Part shown: positions 8,465-17,306 of the stretch, piece after piece
Layout: each line of letters opens with the position of its first letter
Position numbering within the stretch: the stretch's first letter is position 1
NCBI GenBank assembly: GCA_033765305.1
Contig: JANRID010000058.1
Location: forward strand, 1-64,000
Length of the DNA: 64,000 bases
Direction: 5' to 3'
Source of the DNA: RDXT01 sp033765305
GTDB taxonomy: Bacteria; Bacteroidota; Bacteroidia; J057
Notes under the pieces: generated by a model
What the model was told of the DNA's origin: nothing
What the model saw: the letters and a program-made list of their open reading frames with translations, nothing else
The model's database searches: none
Program-made: the position numbers and the translations under genes

Positions 8465-9631
8465 ATGAAGCACCGACTGCGCTGCTGGCTGCTGGCTATG
8501 ATTGCCGGTGCCGGGCTCGCCGCCCAGCCCTCCGATTCGCTGTACTGGCAGCAGAACGCCCGCCCGCTCACCCTGGAAGGCGACAGCCTGTACCTGTCGT
8601 TTTCCATGCTGGATTCCGCCGTACACGGATACCAGTTTTTCTTCACGGCCGAGGAGCACTGGAAAACGATCAATACCCGCATCCAGTTTGCCTTTCTGCA
8701 ATACCTCCACCAGCGGGCCGGTGTACGCAACCTGATCATCGAAGGCGGCTTCAGCTATGGCTTTCTGATCAACCGCTACCTCGAAACCGGCGACCAGCGC
8801 CTGCTGCGCAAGGCGCTCAACAATGTGCCCGTCTGCCCGGACGATCTGATGGAGATGTTTGTGCAGCTGCGCGCATACAACCTCCGATTTCCGGAGGCGG
8901 AGCGCATCCAGGTGACCGGCATTGACCTGGAGCATGCGCCGGAGCTGGCGCTCCAGTGCCTCTATGCCCTGCGCCCGGAAGGGCAGGAAGCCCCGGGCGC
9001 GATCGCGCCGGTGATTGCCCAGATCCAGAAGCTCCACGAGTCCCGCTACTACGACAAGCGTGCCGTACGCACGTTTTTCCGCCGGCTTCAGGGCAGCATG
9101 GCCGCCCGGCCGGAGCAGCACCGCCGATACTGGCAGGACCAGTACGCCCGCGCCCGCCTGATTGCCGATAATGCGGTGCAGGGCTTCGAATTCGGCCCGT
9201 TCAAAGCTATGCTGCAGAACGATGCCTGGGAAGAGCGGGAAAAACGCCTCTTCCACAATTTTGTAAAACTGGCGCCCTATATGAAGCCAGGCAATTACTA
9301 CGCCCAGTTCGGCGCACTCCACACCGACATCGAGCGCTCGTTCCGCTGGGATTTCCCCACCCTGGCGCACCGGCTCAATTTCTTCGAAACCTCCCCCGTG
9401 GCGGGCAGGGTGCTGACCATTTCCCGCTATCTGGATCAGGCTGAAGGCTACCGGAAGCTGGGGGAATACGATGCACTGCAGCGGCTTATCGGGCAGGTGT
9501 CGGACACCTATCCGGGCAATGTGGTGCTGTTTCCGCTCCGGGGGCCCGGCTCGCCTTTCGAGAAGCTGAGCCGCAATTTTCAGTACATGATCTGGATCGA
9601 TCCGGAACTGGAGCAGGAGCGCTGCGACTGA
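8465..9631 (+). CDS. Exported erythromycin-esterase-like/ChaN-fold protein
   Basis: The ATG at 8465 gives a 388-residue protein starting with a clear signal peptide (MKHRLRCWLLAM to LAAQ). The segment with Glu64-His65 (AEEH) and then Glu93 in NLIIEGG, followed by an FLINRYLETGD helix, resembles the E..H and E positions of erythromycin-esterase/ChaN-like hydrolases. A later GALHTD could supply another histidine. Family members break lactones or are uncharacterised. Similarity is at the pattern level only, so the activity is uncertain. It ends 4 bp from the convergent histidine-phosphatase gene. Confidence 0.5.
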   Translation: MKHRLRCWLLAMIAGAGLAAQPSDSLYWQQNARPLTLEGDSLYLSFSMLDSAVHGYQFFFTAEEHWKTINTRIQFAFLQYLHQRAGVRNLIIEGGFSYGFLINRYLETGDQRLLRKALNNVPVCPDDLMEMFVQLRAYNLRFPEAERIQVTGIDLEHAPELALQCLYALRPEGQEAPGAIAPVIAQIQKLHESRYYDKRAVRTFFRRLQGSMAARPEQHRRYWQDQYARARLIADNAVQGFEFGPFKAMLQNDAWEEREKRLFHNFVKLAPYMKPGNYYAQFGALHTDIERSFRWDFPTLAHRLNFFETSPVAGRVLTISRYLDQAEGYRKLGEYDALQRLIGQVSDTYPGNVVLFPLRGPGSPFEKLSRNFQYMIWIDPELEQERCD

Positions 9632-9635
9632 AGCC

Positions 9636-10451
9636 TCATTTGAATACCCGGAACTCGCTGTCGGTCAGGATGCCGAGAAATTCCGGGCTGCTGCCGGGCC
9701 GGAATACGGCGCAGGCTGCCTGTTTAAGTTCTGGCCAGACCGTCCCCTCGCCCCAGGCATGCGCGACGATGAGGCTGTTCCGGGCGCCTGGCCTGCGGGA
9801 AGCGATGAACGCTTCGATGCGCGCCTGCCGCCCAGGCTCGTCGTACACGAGATAGGTAAGCGCCGGTACGATCTGCAATTCCGCGCCAGGAAACCAGCCC
9901 TCCGCCGAACGGCGGACGCGGCAGAATTCGCTGCACCACACCGTATCCTCCAGCGGCAGTTCCAGCAGGCGGAAAGCCTCCGCCATCGCAGGGAGCTGCG
10001 CCAGCCCTTCGGGCGAGAGCTGCCGGGCCGTATCCGGGCTGCAGCTCCAGTGCCAGCCTGCCGGGAAATCGGTCCGGTCCACGCCCTGCTGGGCATAGGC
10101 ATGGCGGAAATACAGGATCAGCCCGCCGGCCCGGAGCCGGTTGAGCAGGGCCGCACGGGGGCTGGCCAGCAGGTGTGCCGTATCCCGCCGGGACGAATCG
10201 GCCAGCAGCAGGGCCTCCACAGCCAGGCGCCCGGCGGGCAGGCGCACTTGCAGCTCGCGGCTGCTGCTCCGGATGCGCAGCGAGTCGGGAACCAGCCAGG
10301 CCACATCGCGGTCAGCCGAGAGGGTGAGGAGGCTGCCAGCCGCCAGCACTGAATCGGGCGCCCCGCTGATCCGGGGCTGCGGCAGCGCCGCATCCTGTTT
10401 GCAGGATGCCAGCAGCGCGGCTGCACAGACGAGGCTGAGTATCCGGTGCAT
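9636..10451 (-). CDS. Histidine phosphatase superfamily lipoprotein
   Basis: From the ATG at 10451 this is a 271-residue lipoprotein: LLASC places the lipidated cysteine at residue 17. Residues about 30-105 form an unrecognised beta-rich region. The histidine-phosphatase domain follows: the phospho-accepting histidine in YFRHAYAQ (Arg116-His117), QLSPEGLAQ, the CSEFCRVRRSAE helix (the usual S..R.R.TA segment), and a late VAHAWGEGT. The usual RHG motif is RHA, as in a known YFRHA-type subfamily, so this is not by itself a sign of inactivity. The substrate is unknown; it probably acts at the periplasmic or outer surface. A TAnnTTTG element precedes it. Confidence 0.72.
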   Translation of the reverse strand: MHRILSLVCAAALLASCKQDAALPQPRISGAPDSVLAAGSLLTLSADRDVAWLVPDSLRIRSSSRELQVRLPAGRLAVEALLLADSSRRDTAHLLASPRAALLNRLRAGGLILYFRHAYAQQGVDRTDFPAGWHWSCSPDTARQLSPEGLAQLPAMAEAFRLLELPLEDTVWCSEFCRVRRSAEGWFPGAELQIVPALTYLVYDEPGRQARIEAFIASRRPGARNSLIVAHAWGEGTVWPELKQAACAVFRPGSSPEFLGILTDSEFRVFK

Positions 10452-10480
10452 GATGATCCGGGGTTTTTCGTAGCTTTCCG

Positions 10481-10488
10481 CAAAAGTA
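10481..10488 (-). promoter_or_regulatory. TAnnTTTG promoter element for the histidine-phosphatase lipoprotein
   Basis: TACTTTTG on the minus strand, 29 nt before the ATG at 10451 and between two divergent genes. It matches the -7 consensus exactly; no -33 element is evident. It overlaps the region that must also promote the M20 gene starting at 10498. Confidence 0.45.
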
Positions 10489-10497
10489 CCGCATTCC

Positions 10498-11811
10498 ATG
10501 CGTAATTCCTGCATGCTGCTGGCAGCATGGCTGAGTCCCCTGCTGCTCGCCGCCCAGTTTCCCCTGTCCCGCCAGGTAGAGGCCGATCTGCCCTATCTGC
10601 GCAGCCTCTACGAGCACTTCCACCGCAACCCGGAACTCTCGTTCCAGGAGCAGCAGACGAGCAGGCGGATGGCGGAGGAGCTCCGCCAGGCAGGATTCGA
10701 GGTAACGGAAGGCATTGGCGGGTACGGGCTGGCTGCCGTGCTGCGCAACGGCACAGGCCCCTGCGTCATGCTCCGGGCCGATATGGATGCCCTGCCGGTG
10801 CGGGAAGAAACGGGGCTGCCCTATGCGAGCGCCGTTACAGTGCAGGATGCGGCCGGCAGCAGCACCGGCGTCATGCATGCCTGCGGCCATGACCTGCACA
10901 TGACGGTGCTGACGGGCACGGCCCGCCTGCTCGCCGCGCAGCGCAATACGTGGCGCGGCACGCTGCTGCTCATCGCCCAGCCCGCGGAGGAGCGCAGCGG
11001 CGGCGCCAAGGCCATGCTGGGCGATGGGCTGTTCGACCGCTTTCCGCGGCCCGACGCGGCGCTGGCGCTGCATGCCAATGCGACGCTGCCGGCAGGCAGC
11101 GTGGGCGTGTGCCCGGCGTATGCCCTGGCCAGCGTGGACATGGTGGACATCACCGTGCGCGGCGTAGGCGGCCACGGCGCATATCCGCACACCACCAAAG
11201 ACCCCATCGTGCTGGCGGCGCAGATGATTCTGGGGTTTCAGACGCTGGTGAGCCGGGAGATTGCGCCCATCGAGCCGGCGGTGGTGACGGTAGGCTCCAT
11301 TCACGGCGGCAGCAAGGGCAATGTGATTCCGGATGAGGTGCGGATGGAGCTTACCGTCCGGGCCTATGACGAAGGGGTGCGGAAGACCCTGCTGGAAGGG
11401 CTGCGCCGGATGAGCGCCGCGTACGCGGCGGCTGCCGGCCTGCCGGCAGACCGCTATCCGGCCGTGACGGTGCGGGACGAGTCCACCCCCTCGCTGTACA
11501 ACGACCCGGCGCTGACGGCGCAGGCCGAAGCGGCCTTCCGCCGGGCGCTGGGCGAGGCCCAGGTGCAGCGGGTGCCGCCCGTGATGGGCGGCGAGGACTT
11601 CGGGCGCTTCGGGCTCACGGAGCCGCGGGTGCCCATTTGCCTGTTCTGGCTGGGGACAGTGGCGCCCGACCGGGCCGCCGCTGCGGCACGCGGAGAGCTG
11701 GCGCTGCCTTCGCTGCATTCGCCGCGCTTTGCGCCGCTGCCCGATCCGTCGATCCGGACGGGGGTTACCGCGATGAGCGCTGCCGTGCTGGAACTGATGC
11801 CCAGGCGCTGA
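10498..11811 (+). CDS. M20 family amidohydrolase (hippurate/IAA-amino-acid hydrolase type), exported
   Basis: The 437-residue product carries a signal peptide (about 1-20, ending LLAAQ) and a complete M20D core: RADMDALP at 93-100, the metal ligands His127, Cys129 and His131 in MHACGHDLH, and the catalytic/metal glutamates 164-165 in QPAEE. The dimerisation (lid) domain follows, with GVGGHGAYPH near residues 221-230, and then GGEDFGRF near the end. This subgroup removes acyl groups from N-acyl amino acids and related amides. Export makes scavenging of N-acyl amino acids or peptides more likely than biosynthesis. The stop codon abuts that of the convergent HD-PycTM gene, forming a TGATCA palindrome. 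Confidence 0.9.
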   Translation: MRNSCMLLAAWLSPLLLAAQFPLSRQVEADLPYLRSLYEHFHRNPELSFQEQQTSRRMAEELRQAGFEVTEGIGGYGLAAVLRNGTGPCVMLRADMDALPVREETGLPYASAVTVQDAAGSSTGVMHACGHDLHMTVLTGTARLLAAQRNTWRGTLLLIAQPAEERSGGAKAMLGDGLFDRFPRPDAALALHANATLPAGSVGVCPAYALASVDMVDITVRGVGGHGAYPHTTKDPIVLAAQMILGFQTLVSREIAPIEPAVVTVGSIHGGSKGNVIPDEVRMELTVRAYDEGVRKTLLEGLRRMSAAYAAAAGLPADRYPAVTVRDESTPSLYNDPALTAQAEAAFRRALGEAQVQRVPPVMGGEDFGRFGLTEPRVPICLFWLGTVAPDRAAAAARGELALPSLHSPRFAPLPDPSIRTGVTAMSAAVLELMPRR

Positions 11812-13050
11812 TCATGCGCCGGCAAGCCAGTACGTCAGGGCAAAGGCAATCAGCGAGATGGCCATGCCGTACATAAAGACATTGTAGGCCAGGCGGAGCA
11901 GTTTGAATTTTTGCGCCAGCACTTTGCCGAGGAAATAAATATCCTTGGTCATGCTCCCGTAGAGGTAGTCGGCGTCTTTCATCATCTGATCGATGCCCCA
12001 CATGTAGTCATCCAGGCTCATGCGGTAGAAGTTGCCAAAAAAGAGCAGGTTGGTGCGTTTCTGGAGAATATCCTCGCGGGTAAAAATCCCGGAGTTGACC
12101 TTGGGGCGGGTGGCGAGAATGGCAAAGATCATCGTCAGCATGCAGACGGCCAGCATGCCGAAGAGCGGATACATCGCATAGCCGGTGATGGAGCGCTGGG
12201 AAACCGCATTGGCAAAGATGATGGAAATGACGATCGCATTGATGGACAGCAGGATGTTGGCTTTGCTGTCTGCGAGATCGGAAAGGCTGATGTGGGTGCG
12301 GTAGGTGGTGCGGAACATCGTTTCGATGCCGCGGTCGGGCCGTTGGTCGCGGATTTTTTTGATTTTTTTCTGCAGGCCTGCCACCTGTTCCTCCTGATGC
12401 TGGAGCTGCATCATCAGCAGGGCGGTCGCATCCTGGGCCGAGGACTGGCCGCGGCGTTTGATGTTCTTTTTCAGCTTCTTGACATTCTCCTTTTTAAGCG
12501 GAGCGAGCTGTTCGCGCCCGTAATTCGTATAGTATTCGTGGGACTTGAAGAAATTATAGTTGAAATCTTCCCATTCTTCGTCGGTAAACTCGCGGTTGCA
12601 GAAGATTTTCCATTCCTGCCGGATGAGTTCGGAGTTGGCCAGGGCTTCGGCGGTCGCGAGGTTGTAGAGGTCGGCATCTTTGAGGACCTCTTCGAGGGTA
12701 TTTCCGGGTTCCTGATCGAGGCGGGTGGCTTCGATGAGGCTCTCCACAATCTCGATCAGGCGCTCGGATGCCCCCTGGCCGATGAGAAATTCCCGCGCGA
12801 TTTCGCGGCTGTCGGCTTCGTGATTGATGTAGCGGCGCACATAGCCCAGGTCGTGGAGCCAGGCGGCGAGCTGCACCAGCCGGATCTCGTCGTCATTGAG
12901 CCCTTCTGCCCGTCCGATTTCTGCGGAAACCTCGACCACCTGCAGCGTATGATCCAGCTTGTGATACGAGTACCCTTCCGGCAACTGATGTTCGAGCAGG
13001 TCCCGTGCATAGGACTCGGCGGCGCTCAGCAACGTGTGATCGACCAGCAT
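11812..13050 (-). CDS. HD-domain protein fused to PycTM (Pycsar effector) membrane domain
   Basis: The ATG at 13050 gives 412 residues; a TTG 15 codons upstream is a weaker start. Residues about 1-190 form an HD phosphohydrolase-type domain: His30/His34 in YHKLDH, His66-Asp67 in WLHDLGY, His77 and Asp125 in KDAD. A lysine-rich coiled coil (about 185-240) leads to a PycTM/DUF5706-type domain: the HISLSDLADSKANILLSIN stretch (about 253-271), hydrophobic segments near 265-283 and 291-313, and a third near 389-410. Known PycTM proteins are membrane-damaging effectors triggered by cyclic CMP or UMP in Pycsar antiphage systems. No pyrimidine cyclase lies nearby. The HD domain may degrade or sense a nucleotide signal; a housekeeping role cannot be excluded. 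Confidence 0.8.
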   Translation of the reverse strand: MLVDHTLLSAAESYARDLLEHQLPEGYSYHKLDHTLQVVEVSAEIGRAEGLNDDEIRLVQLAAWLHDLGYVRRYINHEADSREIAREFLIGQGASERLIEIVESLIEATRLDQEPGNTLEEVLKDADLYNLATAEALANSELIRQEWKIFCNREFTDEEWEDFNYNFFKSHEYYTNYGREQLAPLKKENVKKLKKNIKRRGQSSAQDATALLMMQLQHQEEQVAGLQKKIKKIRDQRPDRGIETMFRTTYRTHISLSDLADSKANILLSINAIVISIIFANAVSQRSITGYAMYPLFGMLAVCMLTMIFAILATRPKVNSGIFTREDILQKRTNLLFFGNFYRMSLDDYMWGIDQMMKDADYLYGSMTKDIYFLGKVLAQKFKLLRLAYNVFMYGMAISLIAFALTYWLAGA

Positions 13051-13261
13051 ACCGGAAAGGAGTGATTTTGGATCAATTGTACAGAACGGGTTCAATTTAC
13101 AGTTTTTTCCTTCGGACCAAAAGCCTGGGGCAAAGTTGTCGGTTTTAGGGCTATGTTCTCCGGATATCTGGCAGCGGATCTGGTACGGATATTAAAAAGT
13201 ATAGCCGGAATAGGTTTCTTTCATGTAATTTGACCGCCGGATCACGTTGCCGCCAATACCT

Positions 13262-13981
13262 ATGCTTGCTCCTTTCCGCTATTTCTGCTGGATGCTCCCT
13301 GTGCTGCTGCTGATGTCTTGCGACCCCGGCGCATCCCGTTCTGCTGCGCAGCCCCGCAGCTTCCGCGACAGCATTTCATACGTGCTGGGGGTCTCGGCGG
13401 CCCGTCCGTTCCAGCGGGACGAGGCGGATCTGAATCTGGAGCTTTTCTTCAGCGGATTCGAGGACCTGCTGGCAGACTCTTCGCGGCTGCGTTTCAGCCG
13501 TGCGGAGCAGGAGCGGATCATCCGCAAATTCCAGGACTCGATGCAGGCGCGGTTTCTGGACCGGATGGCGAAGCTGGCCGTGGAAAATGAGATTCAGGAG
13601 CGTAAATTCCTCGAAGAAAACCGCAAGCGCACCGGCGTCATCGAGCTGCCCTCCGGCCTGCAGTACCGGGTGCTGCAGAGCGGCACCGGCGCATCGCCGC
13701 GCCCCGACAATGTGGTGCGGGTCAATTACACCGGCAAATTTCTCGACGGCACCATCTTCGACAGCTCCGTGCTGGCAGGCAAGCCTGCCGAGTTTGTGGT
13801 CAAAACCATGATTCCCGGCTGGACCGAAGCCCTCCAGCTCATGAAGCCGGGAGATACCTGGGAATTGATCGTGCCGGCGGATCTGGCATACGGCGAAGCC
13901 GGCTATCAGAACCAGGCAATCCGCATTCCCCCCAATGCCACCCTCGTATTCGAGATGGAGCTGCTCGAAATTGTACGATAA
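13262..13981 (+). CDS. FKBP-type peptidyl-prolyl cis-trans isomerase, lipoprotein
   Basis: The ATG at 13262 (an upstream TTG at 13247 is less likely) gives 239 residues with a lipobox LLLMSC, so the protein is probably anchored in the envelope. A helical N-terminal dimerisation domain typical of Mip/FkpA-like proteins spans about residues 30-125. The FKBP domain follows (about 130-238): SGLQYRVLQ, VNYTGKFLDGTIFDSS, PGWTEALQLMKPGD, and a C-terminal PPNATLVFEMELL. It would assist folding of exported proteins. An imperfect hairpin without a strong T run follows the stop near 14013-14036. Confidence 0.92.
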   Translation: MLAPFRYFCWMLPVLLLMSCDPGASRSAAQPRSFRDSISYVLGVSAARPFQRDEADLNLELFFSGFEDLLADSSRLRFSRAEQERIIRKFQDSMQARFLDRMAKLAVENEIQERKFLEENRKRTGVIELPSGLQYRVLQSGTGASPRPDNVVRVNYTGKFLDGTIFDSSVLAGKPAEFVVKTMIPGWTEALQLMKPGDTWELIVPADLAYGEAGYQNQAIRIPPNATLVFEMELLEIVR

Positions 13982-14104
13982 GCCCCCTTCTGTTGCCGTT
14001 TTGTAAACGTTTGCCGAGCCTTTCTGAGGCTTTGGCAGGCTAGCGCATTGATACGCCGGGATTTATTCTTGATATTTACTCCCGGTTTTATCAATTACCA
14101 GCCT

Positions 14105-15355
14105 ATGCAGCCTTCAGTTGCCATTCTATGCGCCGGAGGACCCGCTCCGGGGATCAATACCGTCATCAGCACCATTGCCAAGGTATTCCTCCGGGACGGC
14201 TACCGGGTGCTCGGGATTCACGACGGGTACAAGCACCTCTTCGACAGCAAAGCCGAGGTGGTGGACATCGACTTCCACTACGCAGACCGCATCTTCCCCC
14301 GCGGCGGCTCTACCCTGCGCATGAGCCGTTACAAGCCTAAGGACCATGAGTTCTCGGTCGATTTCTTCGTCGAAAACAACGTCCGCCTGCTCGTCACCAT
14401 CGGCGGCGACGATACGGCTTCGAGCGCCAACCGCCTGACGAAGTTCCTGCTCTCGCAGAATGTGAAGATCCAGAACATTCACGTTCCCAAGACCATCGAC
14501 AACGATATCCCCCTGCCGGGCCGCACCCCCACCTTCGGCTTCAACTCCGCCAAGAATGAAGGGGTCCGCATCGGCAACACGGTGTACGAAGACGCCCGCA
14601 CCAGCGGCAACTGGTTCGTGGTCTCGATCATGGGCCGCTCGGCTGGCCACCTGGCCTTTGAAGTGGGCACCAGCTGCCATTTCCCGATGATCATCATCCC
14701 GGAAATGTTCAACCAGACGCCCATTACCCTCGAAGGCATCGTGCGCCTGATGGTTTCTTCCATGCTCAAGCGCATGGTGGACGGCGTGCAGCATGGCGTG
14801 GTGCTCATCAGCGAAGGGGTCTTCCACTTCTTGGATGAGGAGGAAATCAAAAACTGCGGCGTGTCCTTTACCTATGACGAGCACGGCCACCCCGAACTGG
14901 GCAATGTAAGCAAGGCGCACATCTTCAATATTCTCGTGCAGCGCCGCCTCAAGGAGCTGGGCATCGACATCAAGAGCCGTCCGGTGGAGCTGGGCTACGA
15001 GCTTCGCTGCTGCTCGCCGGTCGCCTACGACCTCACCCTCTGCACCCTGCTGGGCATGGGCGTGCGCAAGCTCTACCGCATGGGCCTGAGCGGCTGCATC
15101 GTTTCCACGACTTCCAAGGCTGATATCCAGCCGGTCTTCCTCAAAGACATCGAAGACGAGCACGGCAAAATCCCGCCGCGCCCCGTGGACATCAATTCCG
15201 AGATTGCCCGCATGGTCTTCAGCGACCTGCACGTGCTGACTCCGGCCGATTACGAGAAGGCCCGCAAGTACGTCTCCGATCCGGAAGCCTACGATTTCTA
15301 CAAGATCCTGAACTGGGAATTCGATCCTTCGCTGCTGCGTCCGGCGCACAGCTGA
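14105..15355 (+). CDS. pfp: 6-phosphofructokinase, probably pyrophosphate-dependent
   Basis: The ATG at 14105 gives 416 residues. The nucleotide/PPi-binding start (LCAGGPAPGIN) is present, and the active site reads GGDDT (residues 100-104) and PKTIDND (128-134). In phosphofructokinases, Asp at the second position of GGD(G/D) with Lys in P(G/K)TIDND is the accepted mark of PPi-dependent enzymes; ATP enzymes have GGDG and PGTIDND. GRSAGHLA and PEMFNQ motifs bind fructose 6-phosphate. It is a cytosolic glycolytic/gluconeogenic enzyme, and a PPi-dependent form would be reversible. A strong terminator follows at 15379-15404, so it is likely the last gene of its transcript. Confidence 0.9.
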   Translation: MQPSVAILCAGGPAPGINTVISTIAKVFLRDGYRVLGIHDGYKHLFDSKAEVVDIDFHYADRIFPRGGSTLRMSRYKPKDHEFSVDFFVENNVRLLVTIGGDDTASSANRLTKFLLSQNVKIQNIHVPKTIDNDIPLPGRTPTFGFNSAKNEGVRIGNTVYEDARTSGNWFVVSIMGRSAGHLAFEVGTSCHFPMIIIPEMFNQTPITLEGIVRLMVSSMLKRMVDGVQHGVVLISEGVFHFLDEEEIKNCGVSFTYDEHGHPELGNVSKAHIFNILVQRRLKELGIDIKSRPVELGYELRCCSPVAYDLTLCTLLGMGVRKLYRMGLSGCIVSTTSKADIQPVFLKDIEDEHGKIPPRPVDINSEIARMVFSDLHVLTPADYEKARKYVSDPEAYDFYKILNWEFDPSLLRPAHS

Positions 15356-15378
15356 GCGGCAACGCCTATGATCTGATG

Positions 15379-15404
15379 CAGGCGGCCTTCGGGCCGCCTG
15401 TTTT
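15379..15404 (+). terminator. Rho-independent terminator after phosphofructokinase
   Basis: A 9-bp GC-rich stem (15379-15387 with 15392-15400) closed by a TTCG tetraloop and followed by TTTT on the plus strand, 24 bp after the stop codon. It also lies just past the end of the convergent dacB gene. Confidence 0.8.
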
Positions 15405-15409
15405 GCTTG

Positions 15410-16882
15410 CTATTGGCCCTCGGCCATCCGGGCCATCAGCACGCCGAATTTCCGTGCCATCTCGCCCGGCGTGCAGCTGAAGCGGTTGGCGATCATGGCA
15501 AAGGCCAGCTCCTGCCCGCCCTGTGTCGTGACGTAGCCGGCATAGGCCCGCACGCCCCCGATATAGCCGCTCTTGGCGCGGACGCGGCCTTCGGCCGCCG
15601 TGCCGGCGGCCAGGTTTTTGAGCGTGCCGCTCTGCCCTGCCACCGGCAGCGAGGCTTTGAAGGCCTCTGCATACGGCGCATGCCAGGCCTGCGCCAGCAA
15701 GGCACACAGCTGCGAGGTGCTCATCGCATTCTCGGCGGAGAGCCCGCTGGCATCGGCCCAGAACAGCTGGCGCGGGTCCAGCCCCTGGCTGCTCCAGTAC
15801 TGCTCCAGCGCCTCCACGGCGCCTGCCGGACTGGCCGGCTTGCCCAGCTCCCGCGCCGTCCGGATACCCAGCGCCTCGGCGAACAGGTTGACACTCTGCT
15901 GGTTGGTATGAAACACGATCTCGCTCAGCGGCGGCGACTGCCATGTATAGACCACCGTGCGGCGGGCGCTGCGCAGGGTCTGCGCCGCCTGCAGCAGGCG
16001 CGTACTGGAGGCCTCGCCGCCGGTCTGCACGCCGCAGGAGCGCAGTTCTTCCGTCAGGCGCTGCGCGCAGTGCAGGGCCGGGTCCGGGATGGTGCCCTTG
16101 ATCGAAAAGGAGGAAACCCCGGCAGGAATGGTGCCCCGCACGTAGCGCAGCGGGGTGTAGGGCGCGCCGAAGAGGTAGGCCTGATCGCCGGAGCCCGGCG
16201 CACCGGTCGAAAGCTCATTGACCAGCTCCATGCCCAGCGGCGGATCGGTGCGCAGCACCCGAACCGGATCTCCTGCGCGCGCGCCCGGCACCAGGTCGAG
16301 CCGGAAGAGGTTTTCATTGATATTCAGGGCGCTGACACCGGCACCGTAGTAGTTGGCCAAGTCCTCCCAGTTCCATGTGCCCGGCATCAGCTGGGTGGAG
16401 TACAGCTGGTCGTCCGCAATGACCCGCCCCTGGATCTCGCGGATGCCGGCCGCCTGGATGGCCTGCGCCCAGGCAATCATCGTATGCGCCGCATCGTTCG
16501 GCTCGCCGAAGCGCGCACTGCCAAGGCTGGGATCGCCGTCGCCGGCGATGTAGAGATTGCCCCGGAGCACGCCGCCTTCGAGGGTGCCGTCGTATTCGAG
16601 GCGGGTACGGAAGCGGAACTCCGGCCCGAGGACCGCCAGCGCGGCGGCCGTGCTGACGACTTTCATCGTGGATGCCGTAGACAATGCCAGATGTCCGCTG
16701 CGGTCCAGCAGCACCTGGCGGGTGCGCAGATCCATGACGGTGATCGCCCAGGATGCTGCACGCAGATCGGGGTCTGCATCCAGGGCGCGGACCGCCTGCT
16801 GGAGGCGGGGCATCTGCGCACGTACCGCTGAGCCCATTCCTGACATCAGCAGCAGTGCCAGCAGCAGGCACCTCCCTGCCAT
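15410..16882 (-). CDS. dacB: D-alanyl-D-alanine carboxypeptidase/endopeptidase (PBP4, S13 family)
   Basis: From the ATG at 16882, in front of a good signal peptide (cut after AVRAQ), the protein has 490 residues; the frame extends 55 codons upstream without signal-peptide character. The three serine-peptidase motifs are SxxK at 71-74 (STMK, nucleophile Ser71), SxN in QQSVNLFAEAL, and the KTG-equivalent KSG in AKSGYIGG. The long insert between the first two motifs is typical of PBP4/DacB. It would trim or cleave peptidoglycan cross-links in the periplasm. It is convergent with the phosphofructokinase gene; no close -7 element was seen. Confidence 0.93.
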   Translation of the reverse strand: MAGRCLLLALLLMSGMGSAVRAQMPRLQQAVRALDADPDLRAASWAITVMDLRTRQVLLDRSGHLALSTASTMKVVSTAAALAVLGPEFRFRTRLEYDGTLEGGVLRGNLYIAGDGDPSLGSARFGEPNDAAHTMIAWAQAIQAAGIREIQGRVIADDQLYSTQLMPGTWNWEDLANYYGAGVSALNINENLFRLDLVPGARAGDPVRVLRTDPPLGMELVNELSTGAPGSGDQAYLFGAPYTPLRYVRGTIPAGVSSFSIKGTIPDPALHCAQRLTEELRSCGVQTGGEASSTRLLQAAQTLRSARRTVVYTWQSPPLSEIVFHTNQQSVNLFAEALGIRTARELGKPASPAGAVEALEQYWSSQGLDPRQLFWADASGLSAENAMSTSQLCALLAQAWHAPYAEAFKASLPVAGQSGTLKNLAAGTAAEGRVRAKSGYIGGVRAYAGYVTTQGGQELAFAMIANRFSCTPGEMARKFGVLMARMAEGQ

Positions 16883-17077
16883 CCGGACAGCGCTTCGGTC
16901 CGTTGGGCGCGGAAATTCAGCCTGGCAGCGGCCCGCAGCCGGAATCGGAATGTCAATTGCAGCCCTGTATATGACCTGTGTTAGATTCCGGTGCAGATGC
17001 GAGGCGCCGGCAAGCCCCAGGTTCGGATCTTTACCCTGTACTGTCATATCCGGATGGCTATTTCAGGCACTTCTACC

Positions 17078-17302
17078 ATGCAAATCCTTCGCTCTGAGCA
17101 TTCCCGGCTTCCTGTACTCCGTCCTTCCGGCAACCCTGGCGTTCCGCAGCATCCGGATCCGTTCCGGCGCAGCGACCGCTGGGCCTGGATTACCCTCATC
17201 AGTCTCCTGTTCTGCTCGCTGCTGTTCTTCGGATGGCTCCGCTCAGGCGGTCAGGCCCTCCGCGAGCCGGCAGGATCCGTAATTCCGGCACCGGTGCGCT
17301 AG
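17078..17302 (+). CDS. Possible small single-pass membrane protein
   Basis: A 74-codon frame from ATG 17078 with one hydrophobic stretch (about residues 43-62, WAWITLISLLFCSLLFFGWL) flanked by a basic, proline-rich N-terminal region and a short tail. An earlier in-frame ATG exists at 17054. It ends 4 bp from the convergent pheS gene. It resembles no family I know and has no clear promoter, but without it 16883-17306 would be an unusually long gap for this genome. It may not be real. Confidence 0.35.
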   Translation: MQILRSEHSRLPVLRPSGNPGVPQHPDPFRRSDRWAWITLISLLFCSLLFFGWLRSGGQALREPAGSVIPAPVR

Positions 17303-17306
17303 CCGC

